Shown: positions 34,688 to 46,778 of the stretch, in pieces
Layout of the letters: every line of letters begins with the position of its first letter
Position numbering within the stretch: the stretch's first letter is position 1
NCBI GenBank assembly: GCA_004009845.1
Contig: RMBW01000048.1
Span: 161,897-225,896, forward strand
Length of the DNA: 64,000 nt
Reading direction: 5' to 3'
From: Davidsoniella eucalypti
Taxonomy: Eukaryota; Ascomycota; Sordariomycetes; Microascales; Ceratocystidaceae
The notes under the pieces: model-generated
What the model was told of the DNA's origin: nothing
Seen by the model: the letters and a program-made list of their open reading frames with translations, nothing else
Database searches by the model: none
Position numbers and translations under genes: made by a program

Positions 34688-37600
34688 ATGGTACCGCAAC
34701 CAAGGGGTGGATCGTTCTCTCCGACTCCCTCTGCGCATTCTCTCCAGACTGGTGTCAGCCATTCTTCACATCCTTCATTCTCACAAAACGGACTTTCTAG
34801 TGCCATATCGAGCCCTAATACCCGTAGCCCTCCCGTGAGCAATAACTTGACTATTACCCAGATATATTTTCTTCTTGGTACCCTGAAAGACGACACCGAT
34901 AGAAACAAGTGGGAAACACAAGTAGAAGGACTCCGTAAAGTATGTTTGCCAACCTTCACCTCCCTCTTCCTTGACAACCCTTCACCGTGCCTCTTCCGTG
35001 GAGCCATTGGTATCAATTACTAATGCAAAAACTTTCTAACAGCTGGTCAATGAGAACGGTATGGAGGTCTTTTCAAAATATCTTGCCCGGCTCATAGCTG
35101 GAAATGCCGCCCAGATATTTCCCGGCTCCGCCCGGTCATCATCTTCCTCATCAGCTTCGAATAACTACCAATTGATTGTTGATGAGATGAAGAAGATCTC
35201 AACCCATCCCGACCAAGCTCGCAAGATTGCCGAGTCGATAGAAACTGGCACTGAAGATGTTTTCAGAGATTTCGATCTATCGACATTTATGGATCATTTC
35301 AAGCTGGATGCCCTTGAAAAAACAATCCTGGGTCTAGCTTTTAAGCTTGGCCCTCGCTTAGATCTGAAGACTAAAGGTATGTAAAGCTGACAATCATCAA
35401 GCCCCTTTCGATATGATAGTTGCTAACAGAATACTAGTGGATGCCATTCTTTCTGCTAATTTCACGACATTTGCTGATATGCTATCCTGGTCCGACGACC
35501 ATAGTCAACGAGAGCTGACACCAGAGTTCATCTCACTTATTCTCGACCGGTTCATTCAATATCCGCCTCCCAACTTCAATGCTGTGTCAAAGAACGAACT
35601 ATACCATAAAGTGCTCAAGCGTTTCCATGACATGCCAAGTGGACAGGCTCCTCCTTCTGAAGTTTTGGCTGCTTTGGACCTTGCTCGACTGCTAGCCGAC
35701 AAACCGCCTAATGCACTTGCTCTCTATATGCAGAAAGTTGGTGTTGAGCTCACCAAGGATGAAGCTACTTGCATTCGCTACTTACAGAACTGCCCGAATA
35801 ACGTTCAACTAAGCGAGCCGCAGGTATCTATTGCGCTTCTGTATTCCTCCATCAGTCAGAACCCACAATTCCGGCCTGAAATCTTGATATCTGCACTTCG
35901 CCAGATCGTCCCAACATCTTTCCGTTGGCCAGATGTCATCTCCTACTTCGACCAGAAGTCTGCCCGCATTTCCTCCACCCAATTCTTGTCATTGTATAAT
36001 GCACTTTTGCCTATTGCCGAAGATGATTCGATCAACCCGCCTTTGGATCTTCAGGCGCTTTGGGGTGGTAACTGGGAACATTCTGAGGCAAACCTGTCCT
36101 TTGTCTGTGCATTTGCAAGCGTAGACCCCTCTTTCCTAGATGCTAGTACCATCCCCCGTTTAGTGCCGACAATCAGTCTTGACACTTACACCGGCTGCTC
36201 AATGGATGTCCGGGAACGTGCTCTATATGCTACAAAGCACCCTTTGGTATCGGCGTCTGCTCTTTCAGCTGTTTTCCATGCTGCCCTACACTCAATTCAT
36301 GCATCCCAGAGTGCCGAAGCGAAGCGGCTTTTCCAAGAAGTAGTCATTCCGAATCTCGACATCTTCGTTGTATCCGCTTTTGGTGTTTCCAAACCTTGGC
36401 CGATTATGGCTCTTGAAACTTTGGGCTCTTTGTTCGAGAACTTCTTCTACAAGCGCTCGGAGCACTGGAAGTTTGTTCTGGAGAGCCTGTGGCGTAAAGA
36501 CCGTGAATGGGTCATTTCTAGACTTATTGATGCTCATGCTGCTAAACCAGCTGACCTTACTTTCATTTTTGAGCATGCCGTCAATCACGACTGGCTTGAC
36601 TCTCTGGTCCATATTGAGAATGGGTTTGGTATCGATTTGGCTGCATTTGCGCATGCTCAAGGACGCCTCGACTTGAACCTTTGGGCTCAGCACCACCTTG
36701 AGAATAGCGTAGAGATGGCCAACAATCTCATGCAATTTCTTACTATCAAGGCGAACTTGGAAGCCACTCTTGAGAATCAGCACTCGGAATTGCGGACTTC
36801 ACTACAGGTAAAAACCGTCTATGCTTTGTTCAACATCATCGATGAGTTTGTTGCTGGAAATCCTAGCCCTGCGTTGATCCGAGCCCAGCGTACATGTATC
36901 ACTGTGTACCCGCGTTTGATCAACTATGGTGAAGGCTTCGACGACGTCATTGACGCGAATGGTGAAAGCGGCAATGAGCTACCACCGGAAGCTAACAACA
37001 AGATGGAGATTCATTATAAGAAGATGTATGGGGGAGAAGTCGATGTTCGTGATATTGTCGATATCCTTCGAACCTATAAGAACTCTCGGAACCCTCTTGA
37101 CCAGGACATCTTCGCTTGTATGATCCATGGACTATTTGATGAGTTTTCCCACTATAAAGACTACCCTGTTGCAGCTTTGGCTACTACGGCCGTTCTTTTT
37201 GGTGGCATCATCTCTCACAAACTTATCTCCGGGTTGCCTTTGAAGATTGGATTAGACATGATTCTCGAGGCAGTGCGCGATTATACGCCCGATAGGTCCA
37301 TGTTCAAGTTTGGCTTCCAGGCTCTTCAGATGATCAGCTCTCGTTTCCGAGAGTGGCCTGCATTTGCGCACCAACTTGCCAGTATCTCGAATCTACGTGG
37401 CTCAGAGAGTTGGCCTAAGCTACGTGACTCTCTGCTCTTTTTGGAAGACACTGATGGCACTGGGCAAGATGGTGCTCCATCGGGATATCCTGAAAACGGA
37501 GATTCTCGACTAAGAGCCAGCTCGTCCTCGCCCAACCAACTGCATGTGCGCCCTTTTGTTTCTATTCATGTTGATCCCACCCCATTCGACATAGGATACG

Positions 37601-40600
37601 AAGACCCGAACTCGAAGCAGCAAGAGAAGATTCAATTCTTGCTGAACAATGTGACAGAAGAAAAGCTTTCTGGAACATGTGAAGAACTTCGACAGATCAT
37701 GGAACAGAAATATCTGCAATGGTTCGCTAGCCATCTCGTCGAAGAGCGTGCCAAGATGCAGCCTAATTACCATAGCCTTTATCTTGAGTTGGTCAATATC
37801 TTGAATGACCGTGGTCTCTGGTCCGAGGTTTTGCGGGAGACATATGCCAGCGTGTCGCGGCTTCTTAATTCTGAGTCGACAAAAATCAACTCGACCGAGC
37901 GCAATCACATGAAGAATCTTGCTGGATGGCTTGGACTTCTGACATTGGCTCGGGACAAGCCTGTCAAACATAAGAACATTGCTTTTAAACAGCTTCTTCT
38001 TGAGGCTCACGAGTCTGATAGACTTGCTATCGTCATTCCATTCGTATGCAAAGTTCTCATTCAAGGATCGACTTCCAACGTCTTCAAGCCCCCCAACCCT
38101 TGGCTCATGGACATCATTCATCTTCTGATTGCAATCTACCATGAAGCGTCCATCAAGTTGAACCTCAAATTCGAGATTGAGGTACTTTGCAAGGGCTTGA
38201 ATCTCGATCATAAGAGTATCAAGCCACCGGAGGGTATACTTCAGCGTGCGGCTCTACCGGAATCCGTTCCAGAGCATATCATTCCCGATCGCCCTGATGC
38301 TTACGAAACCTTGGCCATGAGTGGCATTACCAGTTCTGTTCCTGTTGGCCTCAACACTGTGCAGCCTATTGCACCCGAGCTTCCGGATATCAGTGGTCAG
38401 CTCCAAATCCCACCCACGAATGAGATGGTCATATCTACTGCTCGCCTCCATGAGATTGTTAGAACTGCACTGACTCGTGCCATCGGTGATGTCATCCAAC
38501 CTGTTGTTGACCGATCGGTCACCATCGCTGCCATTTCTACTCAGCACATGATCATGAAGGACTTTGCCGTTGAGCCTGATGAGGCAAGACTCCGTACCTC
38601 TGCTGTCAACATGGTTAAGTCGACAGCTGGTAGTCTTGCTCTAGTTACTTGCAAGGATCCGCTCCGCGCTACCTTCACCAACTACATGCGGCAGCTGTCG
38701 AGTGAATCTGCACTGAGCCTTCCGGAAGGTACGTTGCTCATGTGTGTGAATCTCAATGTCGAGCTTGGCTGCAGCACTATCGAGAAGCAAGCCGAAGAGC
38801 GCGCTGTGCCTGAAATCGAGGAGATATTGGAACCCGAGTTTGAGGCGCGTCGTGTTCGCCGGCAACAGAAGCCTGAGCACATATGGGTGCCCAGACAGCT
38901 TGATCGCTGGGCTGCTGCTATCCCTGAGCCATACCGCATCGTCGAAGGCATGCGCAGTTTGACGATCGAGCAAATGGGCATCTATGAAGATTTTGCTCGA
39001 CACCCTCGTTCCAATGGAGCTACACCCGCTCCTGTATCTACTATTGCCGCAGACAGTGGTCGAAGCCTTGCGCCCGAGGTCCTCCAGGAACAATTTGGGA
39101 ACTCCATCACACCCCAGCCTGAGTCTACAAATATCTCTCTCAACGCTAATGCCGTGCAGCCTTACACTGTTGCTGCCGGCGGAGGCACTACGCAACTGTC
39201 CATGCTGGCCAACCGTCTAGTGAAGCTGCTTCATGAGCTGGTCCAAAGACTCGCTTCTGCTGGAGAAAGCCTCACCGATGGCCACTTCAGCAGTCTTCCT
39301 CGCTCTCACCCTATCATCGATGTATATGATGCCTTGTTGCAAACATTAATTACTGCTGTTCAAAGTTCCGATGATCTCACTCTCTTTGCTGCAGGCGAAA
39401 TTATCACTGTGCTGTGCACATCGACAGACAGTACATTGGGTGTGGAAACCTTGCTAGAGGTACTGCAATCATTGCGTAAAATGTCGACCGAGCCTATTAG
39501 CAACAAAGTTCGAGAGATGTTCCGTCAACAGCCACCCGATTATATCGTTCAAAACAACCTGTTGGTGGCCCTTCTGCCGACAGACCTCCTCAACTGGCAG
39601 ATCATCGACGAAACCCTCGCCCAGGCTATCGAATTACGCAAAGAGATCTCGCTTCAGCTCTTGCAACAGATTCTCAATCTGGCGCTTCTCAATGACCGTC
39701 CTGTTATACTCTATGCTGATCTCATACGCAGTCTCCAGGCAGCGTGGGCTTGGATTGCCGAGTCTCCTCAGGATGCCAGTTGCCAGAATCTCAGACAGCA
39801 GCTTTTGGATGCCTCTTTACCCCGGCCTTCCGATCCCGAGTTGACTGCGGGAGTTGCACAAAACGATCAGATGCGATACATCTTCGAAGAATGGGCCCGT
39901 ATCTGCACCAACCCCGAGCTCATCGATACTTTGCCGGTGTTCCTTAAGCAGATGCAAGCTCGCAAGGTGATTAATGGACGCGACGATTTCTATGCTCTAC
40001 TCCGTGTTGCTATCAATGTCTCGGTTGTTCATTACGAGCGTTGCATTTCAGATCAAGATAATGAGGGTCTGGCTGGCGTTGATGCTCTAAGCCGTCTGGT
40101 AGGAATCTGTCTTGGTCTTAACAGCCCTATTGCTGATGTCGAAGTCAGCCGGTCGACTTTCTTGTCATCTTTCCTCGCACTTGTCCGCCTCATGATGTAC
40201 AAGCATGTTGAGCTGCGTGGCGAAAACTTCCCTCAACGTATCTTTTACAGGCTTTTGTCTCTAGTTATACTACAGCTTCATTCGATTTCTGACCACCTGG
40301 TCCCAGCTGAGGTTCATTCCATGTTCCTTTCGATAGGACGAACGTTGATAGACCTTGGGCCACGCTTCCTCCCATCTTTCACGTATGGCTGGATTCGTCT
40401 CATTCAGAACCGTGCCTTAATTCCTGTTCTTCTACAGTCAGAGTCTTTGGAGGCTCATGGTATTGTCACGTCTCTTCTCTGCCAGCTTTTAGCATATCTC
40501 GGAGAACAACTAAAGGCACCTGACGTTCAAGATATTTCCAAGGACATCTACCGTGCCACCTTGAAGCTCCTCATCATTCTTCAACATGATTTCCCCGAGT

Positions 40601-41445
40601 ATGTGGCGGCAAACCATAACCAACTCTGCCGGTTTGTTCCATTCCATTGCGTACAGCTTTCTGCCACGATCCTTGCTGCTACGCCTCATAATCTCGATAT
40701 CCCCGAGATGCCCAATATCGCGAGCTTCAGATTCGAAAGACTTCAGGAGTTGACTGATCCTCCTCATTTGACTGGAGATAGTCAACAAGCACTTCGCGAG
40801 CTAGGACTATTAGATATTTTGGAGCAATCTCTTCGTGATGGCCCTTCCGAAGCCACTGTTGCGCACATCTCGCATGCGATCCGCCACTCTGACCATAGCG
40901 AAACTACGTTCGGCTATGTGCCTGTGCTAGCTAACCCCAATGTCATTGAGCTGGCTGTGATGTATGCTGCAGAGTTCGCCATCAGTCGTGCTCACGATGA
41001 TGGTGGTGCGATCTTCCGGTCTAGTGGTGCTGATGTTAAGCTACTCGCTATGCTCATCCATGAGGTCGATGTATCGACTCGGTACTGCATAATTGCGTGT
41101 GTGGCTAACCAGCTACGCTACCCTAACGCTCATACTTCTTACTTCAGCCAGTTCATTCTCTACCTTTTTGGTCGTGATATGACAGACCAAGATGCTACCG
41201 AAGTACGACAGCAGATTACGCGGGTTCTCCTTGAGCGTATCATTCCCTTCTGGACCTACCCTTGGGGTATTCTCGTCACAGTGGTGGAGCTCCTCAAAAA
41301 TGAGGAAAAGTATATGTTCTTTGATCTTCCATTTATCAAGGCATTACCTGAAGTAAGTTTTCTTTTGAAAGCATCATATAGAATATATTACTAACAATGT
41401 ATATTGTAGGTTGCTGAACGATTCGCTGCAGTTATGCGCATGTAG
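34688..41445 (+). CDS. NOT1: CCR4-NOT complex scaffold subunit Not1
   Basis: Four exons: 34688-34939, 35043-35376, 35438-41352 and 41410-41445, giving 2178 residues. Not1 is the scaffold that holds the Ccr4/Caf1 deadenylases and Not2/3/5 and controls mRNA decay and transcription. Start chosen at MVPQPRGGSFSP, upstream of LTITQIYFLLGTL. Helical-repeat N-terminal half; Caf1-binding MIF4G-type region about residues 900-1120 (IQFLLNNVTEEKLSGTCEEL, WLGLLTLARDKPVKHKNIAF); DUF3819/CAF40-binding helices about 1195-1340 (ISTARLHEIVRTALTRAIGD, SALALVTCKD-like block); and the Not2/3/5-binding C-terminal domain (about 1900-2178: DFPEYVAANHNQLCRFVPFH, near-terminal TRVLLERIIPFWTYPWG). The length is normal for fungi. 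The last exon adds only VAERFAAVMRM. Confidence 0.96.
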
Positions 41446-43771
41446 ACTTACCAACCTCATACTGTGTCTTTTTTGTACGGTACTTGTCCATTCTGGTAAA
41501 ACATGATTCTTATATTTTATTTTGTTCGTTTTTACATAGCTAGGAGTCTTGGAGGGGTATCTTTTTATTAGTATTGAGTAAAGATGGCTGCATCTTAGCG
41601 GTTGAGACTGTGCATATTATTCTGTCATCTTTTCATTGTTGTCGACAGCTTTTCTTTTTATCATTTTTACATTTTTACATTTTTACATTCGGGATCAAGT
41701 CGGATCATTTCATAAAAATAATACATATTATCATCGGAGAACTAATTGTTCATATATATTTTTAACAAAATAACATGGTAACTTGTACATAGCTAGTATA
41801 GGTATCGCTGATGGGTTTTGACCGAGCTTCAGTAGAGCTACGGTAAATAAGAAGTTGTAAACTCTGAGCATTTGAGCTTAACCATATTGTATATTTTTGC
41901 TCTAGTTAGTAGTTAACGGCGTGGTACCTGAGCTAAGTGGCGATTTTGATTTTCAGTTGGATTTGCCAGTGTGGCCACATAAAAGGGAGGCTTTTCAGGC
42001 AAGGCTGGACGGGAATTTTGGAACTACATAAATGGTGGAATTATGCCAGCAAATACATACATGTAGTCACTAGCTACAAGCTAAGAGAAACACAAGGTGG
42101 CCATGCCTAGGGTCATCTCATTTTCACAAATGTAATTTGGAAGGATTAGATTGGCCGATGTTTTGTTGGTTAAAGGCCGCAGGTGTGATTTGAAGATTTT
42201 TTATTGTTTTAGGATGGAGTAGCAGCTCACGAGAGAAGAGAAGAATAACGCGTACAACCCTGTTCTATCTAAGGCTATATCTGTATAAGCCGAAGTAAAT
42301 GATACATAAATAACATAAGCAATGAGCGCTAAGATACCAGTAACGGCCGAGAAGCAAAAGAAAGAAAAGGTGGAGAATTGGGAGTGCTGAAAGCGGACAA
42401 TTGTGGATAATGTCTAGGCAAGAAAAGAAGCCTTGACGAATCGGTAGAGGATACAGTAGAAGATAAGAAGCTAAGACAAGAAGAGACAGGAAGACATTTG
42501 TGTAGACAGTTGTGTAGACATAGATGTACGCATACATGCATATAGATGCATTGAATACAAGTCACAGAGACATGCTAGCTGTTAATCTGTATACATGTAC
42601 TTATGGAGTACGTAGAAGCGACATGTTTAATATGTAGTCTGGCTTTTTCAGTACTTCGTTACTTTGCAATTACTGTGTTAGCGAACAAGTTTTATGCGCG
42701 ACTCCACTAACTCTTTCGAAAGCGGAAAGTGGGGCATTTGAAACTATTGGACGAGGGTTTACTTGTTACTTTTTTTTTCACCGCCTTCCGCTAAGAAGAT
42801 GAGACATGCGGCATTGGCTGCCTGAGATCGAAGCGGTAAGAAAAAAAAAAAAAAAAAAGAGTGGCAGAACCAGCCAAAAAAAAAGTTGAGAAAGTGGGGA
42901 AACTTTTCTTGTAGCGCTGCGGATGAACCGAGCAGGGACCTTAGTTAACGTGTGAATGAAGGAATTGGAAAAAAAAAAAAAAAGTTCCTCGATTGTTTGT
43001 TGTTGTCTGAAAAGAAGAGAGAAGAAAAAAATCAGGTTTTCCGGTTCACGGTTCAAAATTACCATCACCACGGCTTTTATTTGCTCGTTCAAAGACTCAA
43101 TCCTTCGTCTGTCTTTTGTTTCTGCTCCATTTTCATCTTTTGGGTTAGTCCAATCAGCTATCTTCTAGTTCTTAGTTCTCTAGTTTGCAGTTACTTGATT
43201 GATCATCAGTTCTTGTCCTGCCGTGCTGTTCTTTCTTCTTTTTCTTCTTTCTCTTCTTTCTTCTCTTTCTCTTCTTCTCTTCCCCCCTCTCTCTTCTCTT
43301 CATTATTTTATTTTGACTTTCTATCAGTTGTCATCCCCATTTCCAGTTGCGATACCTTCTCCTCTTCTTCTACTCCACGCTAACTATCTGCTCTCCTGCT
43401 TTTACTCCTAGGATAGAATTTCTCTTTGTTTACCAATACATTCTTGGGTCAGTCCGTTTGTGTTTCCGTCCCTTGTCTTCGTCTTCTCGGACGATCGATC
43501 AAGAAGTCCATAGTCACTTCATAGCATTTCAGCCTCAAGAGACTCGAGTTTCTATCATTTTTATATAACCTCCGTCTCTCCGTCTCTGCTGTTTTCCCAT
43601 CGCCAGATCTCTCTTCTGCGTCTGTTGGCTCCATTGAACGTGTTTGTTTGACTGTTGATTGTCTGGCTGTATGCTTTCCCATTGCTCGGTGAACTCTGTG
43701 TCTTTCTCTTCCTGGTACTCTTCTTGATCTGCAAACATTCCCTCAAACTCGACACAGCTAGTATCTTCGCA
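41446..43771. other. Intergenic region and long pyrimidine-rich leader
   Basis: 2.3 kb. The first 1.3 kb is AT-rich NOT1 3' flank. There are poly-A tracts near 42841-42858 and 42969-42982. A long CT-rich stretch (about 43224-43305) precedes the winged-helix gene and is probably its leader. No gene seen. Confidence 0.5.
43224..43305 (+). repeat. Polypyrimidine (CT) tract
   Basis: About 80 bp almost purely T and C (CTTCTTTT-type units) in the presumed 5' UTR or promoter of the Gds1-like gene. Confidence 0.8.
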
Positions 43772-45143
43772 ATGCCTTACAATACTCGTCGCAAGTCGCT
43801 ATCTTTGCCTTCGCTGGGCATCCGTGTGCCAATGACTCTCGCAGAAAGAGCGGCTGCGTCCGCTGCTTCCAGAAGCTCATCCGCGACCTCTCAATCCTCT
43901 ACACATGCCTCTTCTCGTGCCTCTTCTTCTTCGTCTTCTTCAGCGTCTAGCAGCCGTCGTCGCGTTACGCCATCCTCACTTACCCAGGACGAACCCCGGG
44001 CAAAACGCTTCAAGACGTCGCACAGTCGGTCCCATATCAAGTTCGACTGTACGCCTCCTCACTCTCCGAGCGTCGTAGACGACTCCTCTGCGGTTGAAAA
44101 TGGTGCTGAAACAGACGATAGCTCAATCTCGTCGATTCTGCGTGATATAGATGATGATGTGGTCAAGGCCTCTATGGAACAGCTAAAGGCGTCGGGAAAC
44201 CGGCCTTACCTGATCAAAGAGCTCGCTGCCATTCTGTCTCAAAAGCTCCCCATTATGAAACAGTGAGTCCAGCCAATATTCAAATCTGCCCCCCTTTCTT
44301 CCCCCACGCTTTGATGCCACAACAGTTCACTAATATTGTAATCGTTGTACCTGTCTTCACAGATCTGCCAACCCTTCAGCTATCGTAGCTTCGCGCCTCT
44401 CTGGCTATATTAAGCGATCTTCGTGGACTCCCAAATCGCCCTGCCCTATCGGTAAGGAACTAGAAACTGTGCACCCCCGTCGTACCTACTTCTTCCTTAC
44501 CAACTGTGCACGCAAGCCTTTGCCTAAAGTTGAGGTCTCTTCCCCTGTCGTAGATGACGACGCCCGTCTGTCTACGTATCTATCACCTGAAGACTCCAGT
44601 GATCTGTCGGAGGAAGATGACGACAACAATAGTTCTGAACTCAGCGAAAGTGACTATCGTGATCGCAGTCCCTCTCCCGAAGTTGACCTCTCCTCTCCAG
44701 AGCTGGACAGCGCCGATGATGTCGACGATAGCGAGGCTTCCGAATCGCTGGCGCGTCCTTGGTTGAAGTACCGTCGTGGCCGTGGCCCTCCTCCTCCTCT
44801 GGAAAAAGACGAGCGTGAGTTCACCCAGACTGCGACGGGCCTACAGAAGCGCAAGTTTCACGAATCAAATCTTGACTCGGTCTCTGAATCCGAGTCTGAG
44901 CTTGCATTCATCGATGACCTCCCTAAGTATGATCTTTGGGCCAATGAGAACCATCGCCCCAGCGTTGTTGCGGCTGTCTCCTTCATGAGCCCTCCAGGCA
45001 AAGTCTCTTCATCTTCCTTCACTCTAAAGAAAGAGATTGAGCAAGATCACTGGGTTTCATTCGGCCCTTCTATTACCTCTTGGGACGGTATTCCCGAGTC
45101 TATTGATCTAGATGAGCTTGACAGCTTGCTTGAAAACTGCTAA
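43772..45143 (+). CDS. Gds1-type winged-helix domain protein
   Basis: Two exons: 43772-44262 and 44363-45143, giving 423 residues. It starts MPYNTRRKSLSLPSLGIRVP, continues through a Ser-rich, basic segment (RRRVTPSS, RAKRFKTSH), then a folded block: DVVKASMEQLKASGNRPYLI, KELAAILSQKLPIMKQ, SANPSAIVASRLSGYIKRSS, PCPIGKELETVHPRRTYFFL. This matches my memory of the winged-helix domain of fungal Gds1-like proteins and is split by the intron between MKQ and SANPS. The C-terminal half is acidic and disordered (SSDLSEEDDDNNSSELSESD) and ends DLDELDSLLENC, a possible acidic activation region. In yeast GDS1 is linked genetically to nuclear control of mitochondrial function; a regulatory role here is inference. 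Confidence 0.78.
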
Positions 45144-45776
45144 GCAAGCGTCACTCATGTGATTTGCCCTCGTCTTCCCTTTTGGAAAGGGCCGTTGTAC
45201 TTATTTTCTTTCGATTCCTTCAGAACTTATTCTTTGTTTCAACTCTTTTGCTTGTCCTTATTCTTCTCGAGTCATCTATTTATTGATGATCTCCTCATAC
45301 CCAAAACTTCTTTTCTATAAACCCTCGGCCAAGTTCGAGCTGTACTGTTTTATTAATAGCTTGCTCATTCCACTAGATGTAGCGTGTGTGGGAATGGCAC
45401 GAATCACGAGTCATTGACATGGCTAGATGACGACTACTATGTATGTTCCATGTATCATATAGTTGTGACATGGATATTATCATGGCCGACTGTGATCACA
45501 TAGCTCCTCTTGTTCGATCTTATTGCTTTGTGATAGTTAGGGGCATTATGGTGTTTTAGGTGTTATGGTTTACTGTCAATCTGTCTTTGTTCTTGCTTCT
45601 TCTGTACCTTTTTTTACGCAATTTCAATTGCCAGCTTATAACTTCATCTTCAAAATTTACAATATAAATTCTCTACTTTCTTAACCAGCAAACTGCCTTT
45701 TCACTTATATTTCTAATTGCATATGTTCTTGTCATTTATCGTTACACTATAGTTTAGTATTACAATCTCTATTTTT
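45144..45776. other. Intergenic, convergent 3' flanks
   Basis: 0.63 kb, T-rich, with nothing recognised. Confidence 0.5.
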
Positions 45777-46778
45777 CTATTGTGGTGTGTCAGATATAAC
45801 TTTCAGCTCGATCCAATACAGAGTTCCGAGTTGGAACCATGGCTTCTCGATCTTGACTACTTCCAGGCCGGGGATCTTATCACTAACTTCCCTGACGATA
45901 CCCTCGATATCTCTATTCCACCAACAGCCGTACTTGGAAAAATGGTTTGGCGCACTGCGGTCCAGAAGCTTGTTAACGATTCCATATGAGCCTTTTCCGT
46001 GCTCCAGCAGGATGATTTTGCCAGTATCGTGTTTCGTCACAGCAGCCAAGTTTTGCAGCACTGCAGTGGGGTCTGATACACTGCACAGCCCAAATGTTTG
46101 CAGAACAGTGTCGTACTTGGCCACCTGCTGCTGCTGCTTCTGCTGCATGATAGGCTGAGGTATGAACTGCTGCACGTCACTTTTGACAAGGCGGATTTTG
46201 CCGCCGGAGTAGTCTAGAGATCCCACAGCTGTTCCTCGCCGTGCATCTTTGTGGACCGATACCTCGGGTGGGATAGTGGAATCGAGTGGGACGGCTTTGG
46301 TCAGTTTTTCAGCTGCTACTTCCAGCATATCGGACGAGATGTCAACGGCCGTGTACGACGTGATAAGCTTGACCTTGGAATTCTCATCGGTAGTAGCTCG
46401 ACGCATCTTGAGAATGTCAGATGGTGTGCAGGGAAATAACGTAGTCCAGTCGTAGAAATCCGCATTACGTCCGGTGCCTACGGCGATCTCGAGTACATCT
46501 CCGCGGGCCTCGGCTGCCATTTTAGCCCGGAGTTTGAGAATCCCCGACCAAGACTCTGTACTATCCAAGCTAGCATCGAAATCGCGGGCTGACATGTTCG
46601 AAGCCGGTGTTGGTCGACCGGTCGGTATACAAGTCCCGATATTTGTGGCGTCGTCAGTATGGTGGCCATTACAACATGGTGCAATGTCAGATACATTCAG
46701 GAGTATATATGAGTAGTATCCCATTCCCACGGCTAAGCCTAATGTGCCAACAAAAGGCCATTTTCTCATAGATTTCAC
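45777..46778 (-). CDS. Oms1-like mitochondrial methyltransferase
   Basis: 333 residues from the first in-frame ATG (MKSMRKWPFVGTLGLAVGMG). A single N-terminal membrane segment (WPFVGTLGLAVGMGYYSYIL) is followed by a class I SAM-dependent methyltransferase fold: motif I DVLEIAVGTGRN (about 93-105), YTAVDISSDMLEVAAEKL, then KYDTVLQTFGLCSVSDPTAV, GKIILLEHGKGSYGIVNKLL and CWWNRDIEGIVREVSD. The CWWNRDI block and the membrane anchor resemble yeast Oms1, an inner-membrane methyltransferase-like protein. The frame continues open upstream of the ATG with a protein-like SSSFSKLSPSEQAKHVKSMR, so the real start is probably further upstream in another exon that would carry the mitochondrial presequence. 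I could not place that exon. Confidence 0.82.
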   Translation of the reverse strand: MKSMRKWPFVGTLGLAVGMGYYSYILLNVSDIAPCCNGHHTDDATNIGTCIPTGRPTPASNMSARDFDASLDSTESWSGILKLRAKMAAEARGDVLEIAVGTGRNADFYDWTTLFPCTPSDILKMRRATTDENSKVKLITSYTAVDISSDMLEVAAEKLTKAVPLDSTIPPEVSVHKDARRGTAVGSLDYSGGKIRLVKSDVQQFIPQPIMQQKQQQQVAKYDTVLQTFGLCSVSDPTAVLQNLAAVTKHDTGKIILLEHGKGSYGIVNKLLDRSAPNHFSKYGCWWNRDIEGIVREVSDKIPGLEVVKIEKPWFQLGTLYWIELKVISDTPQ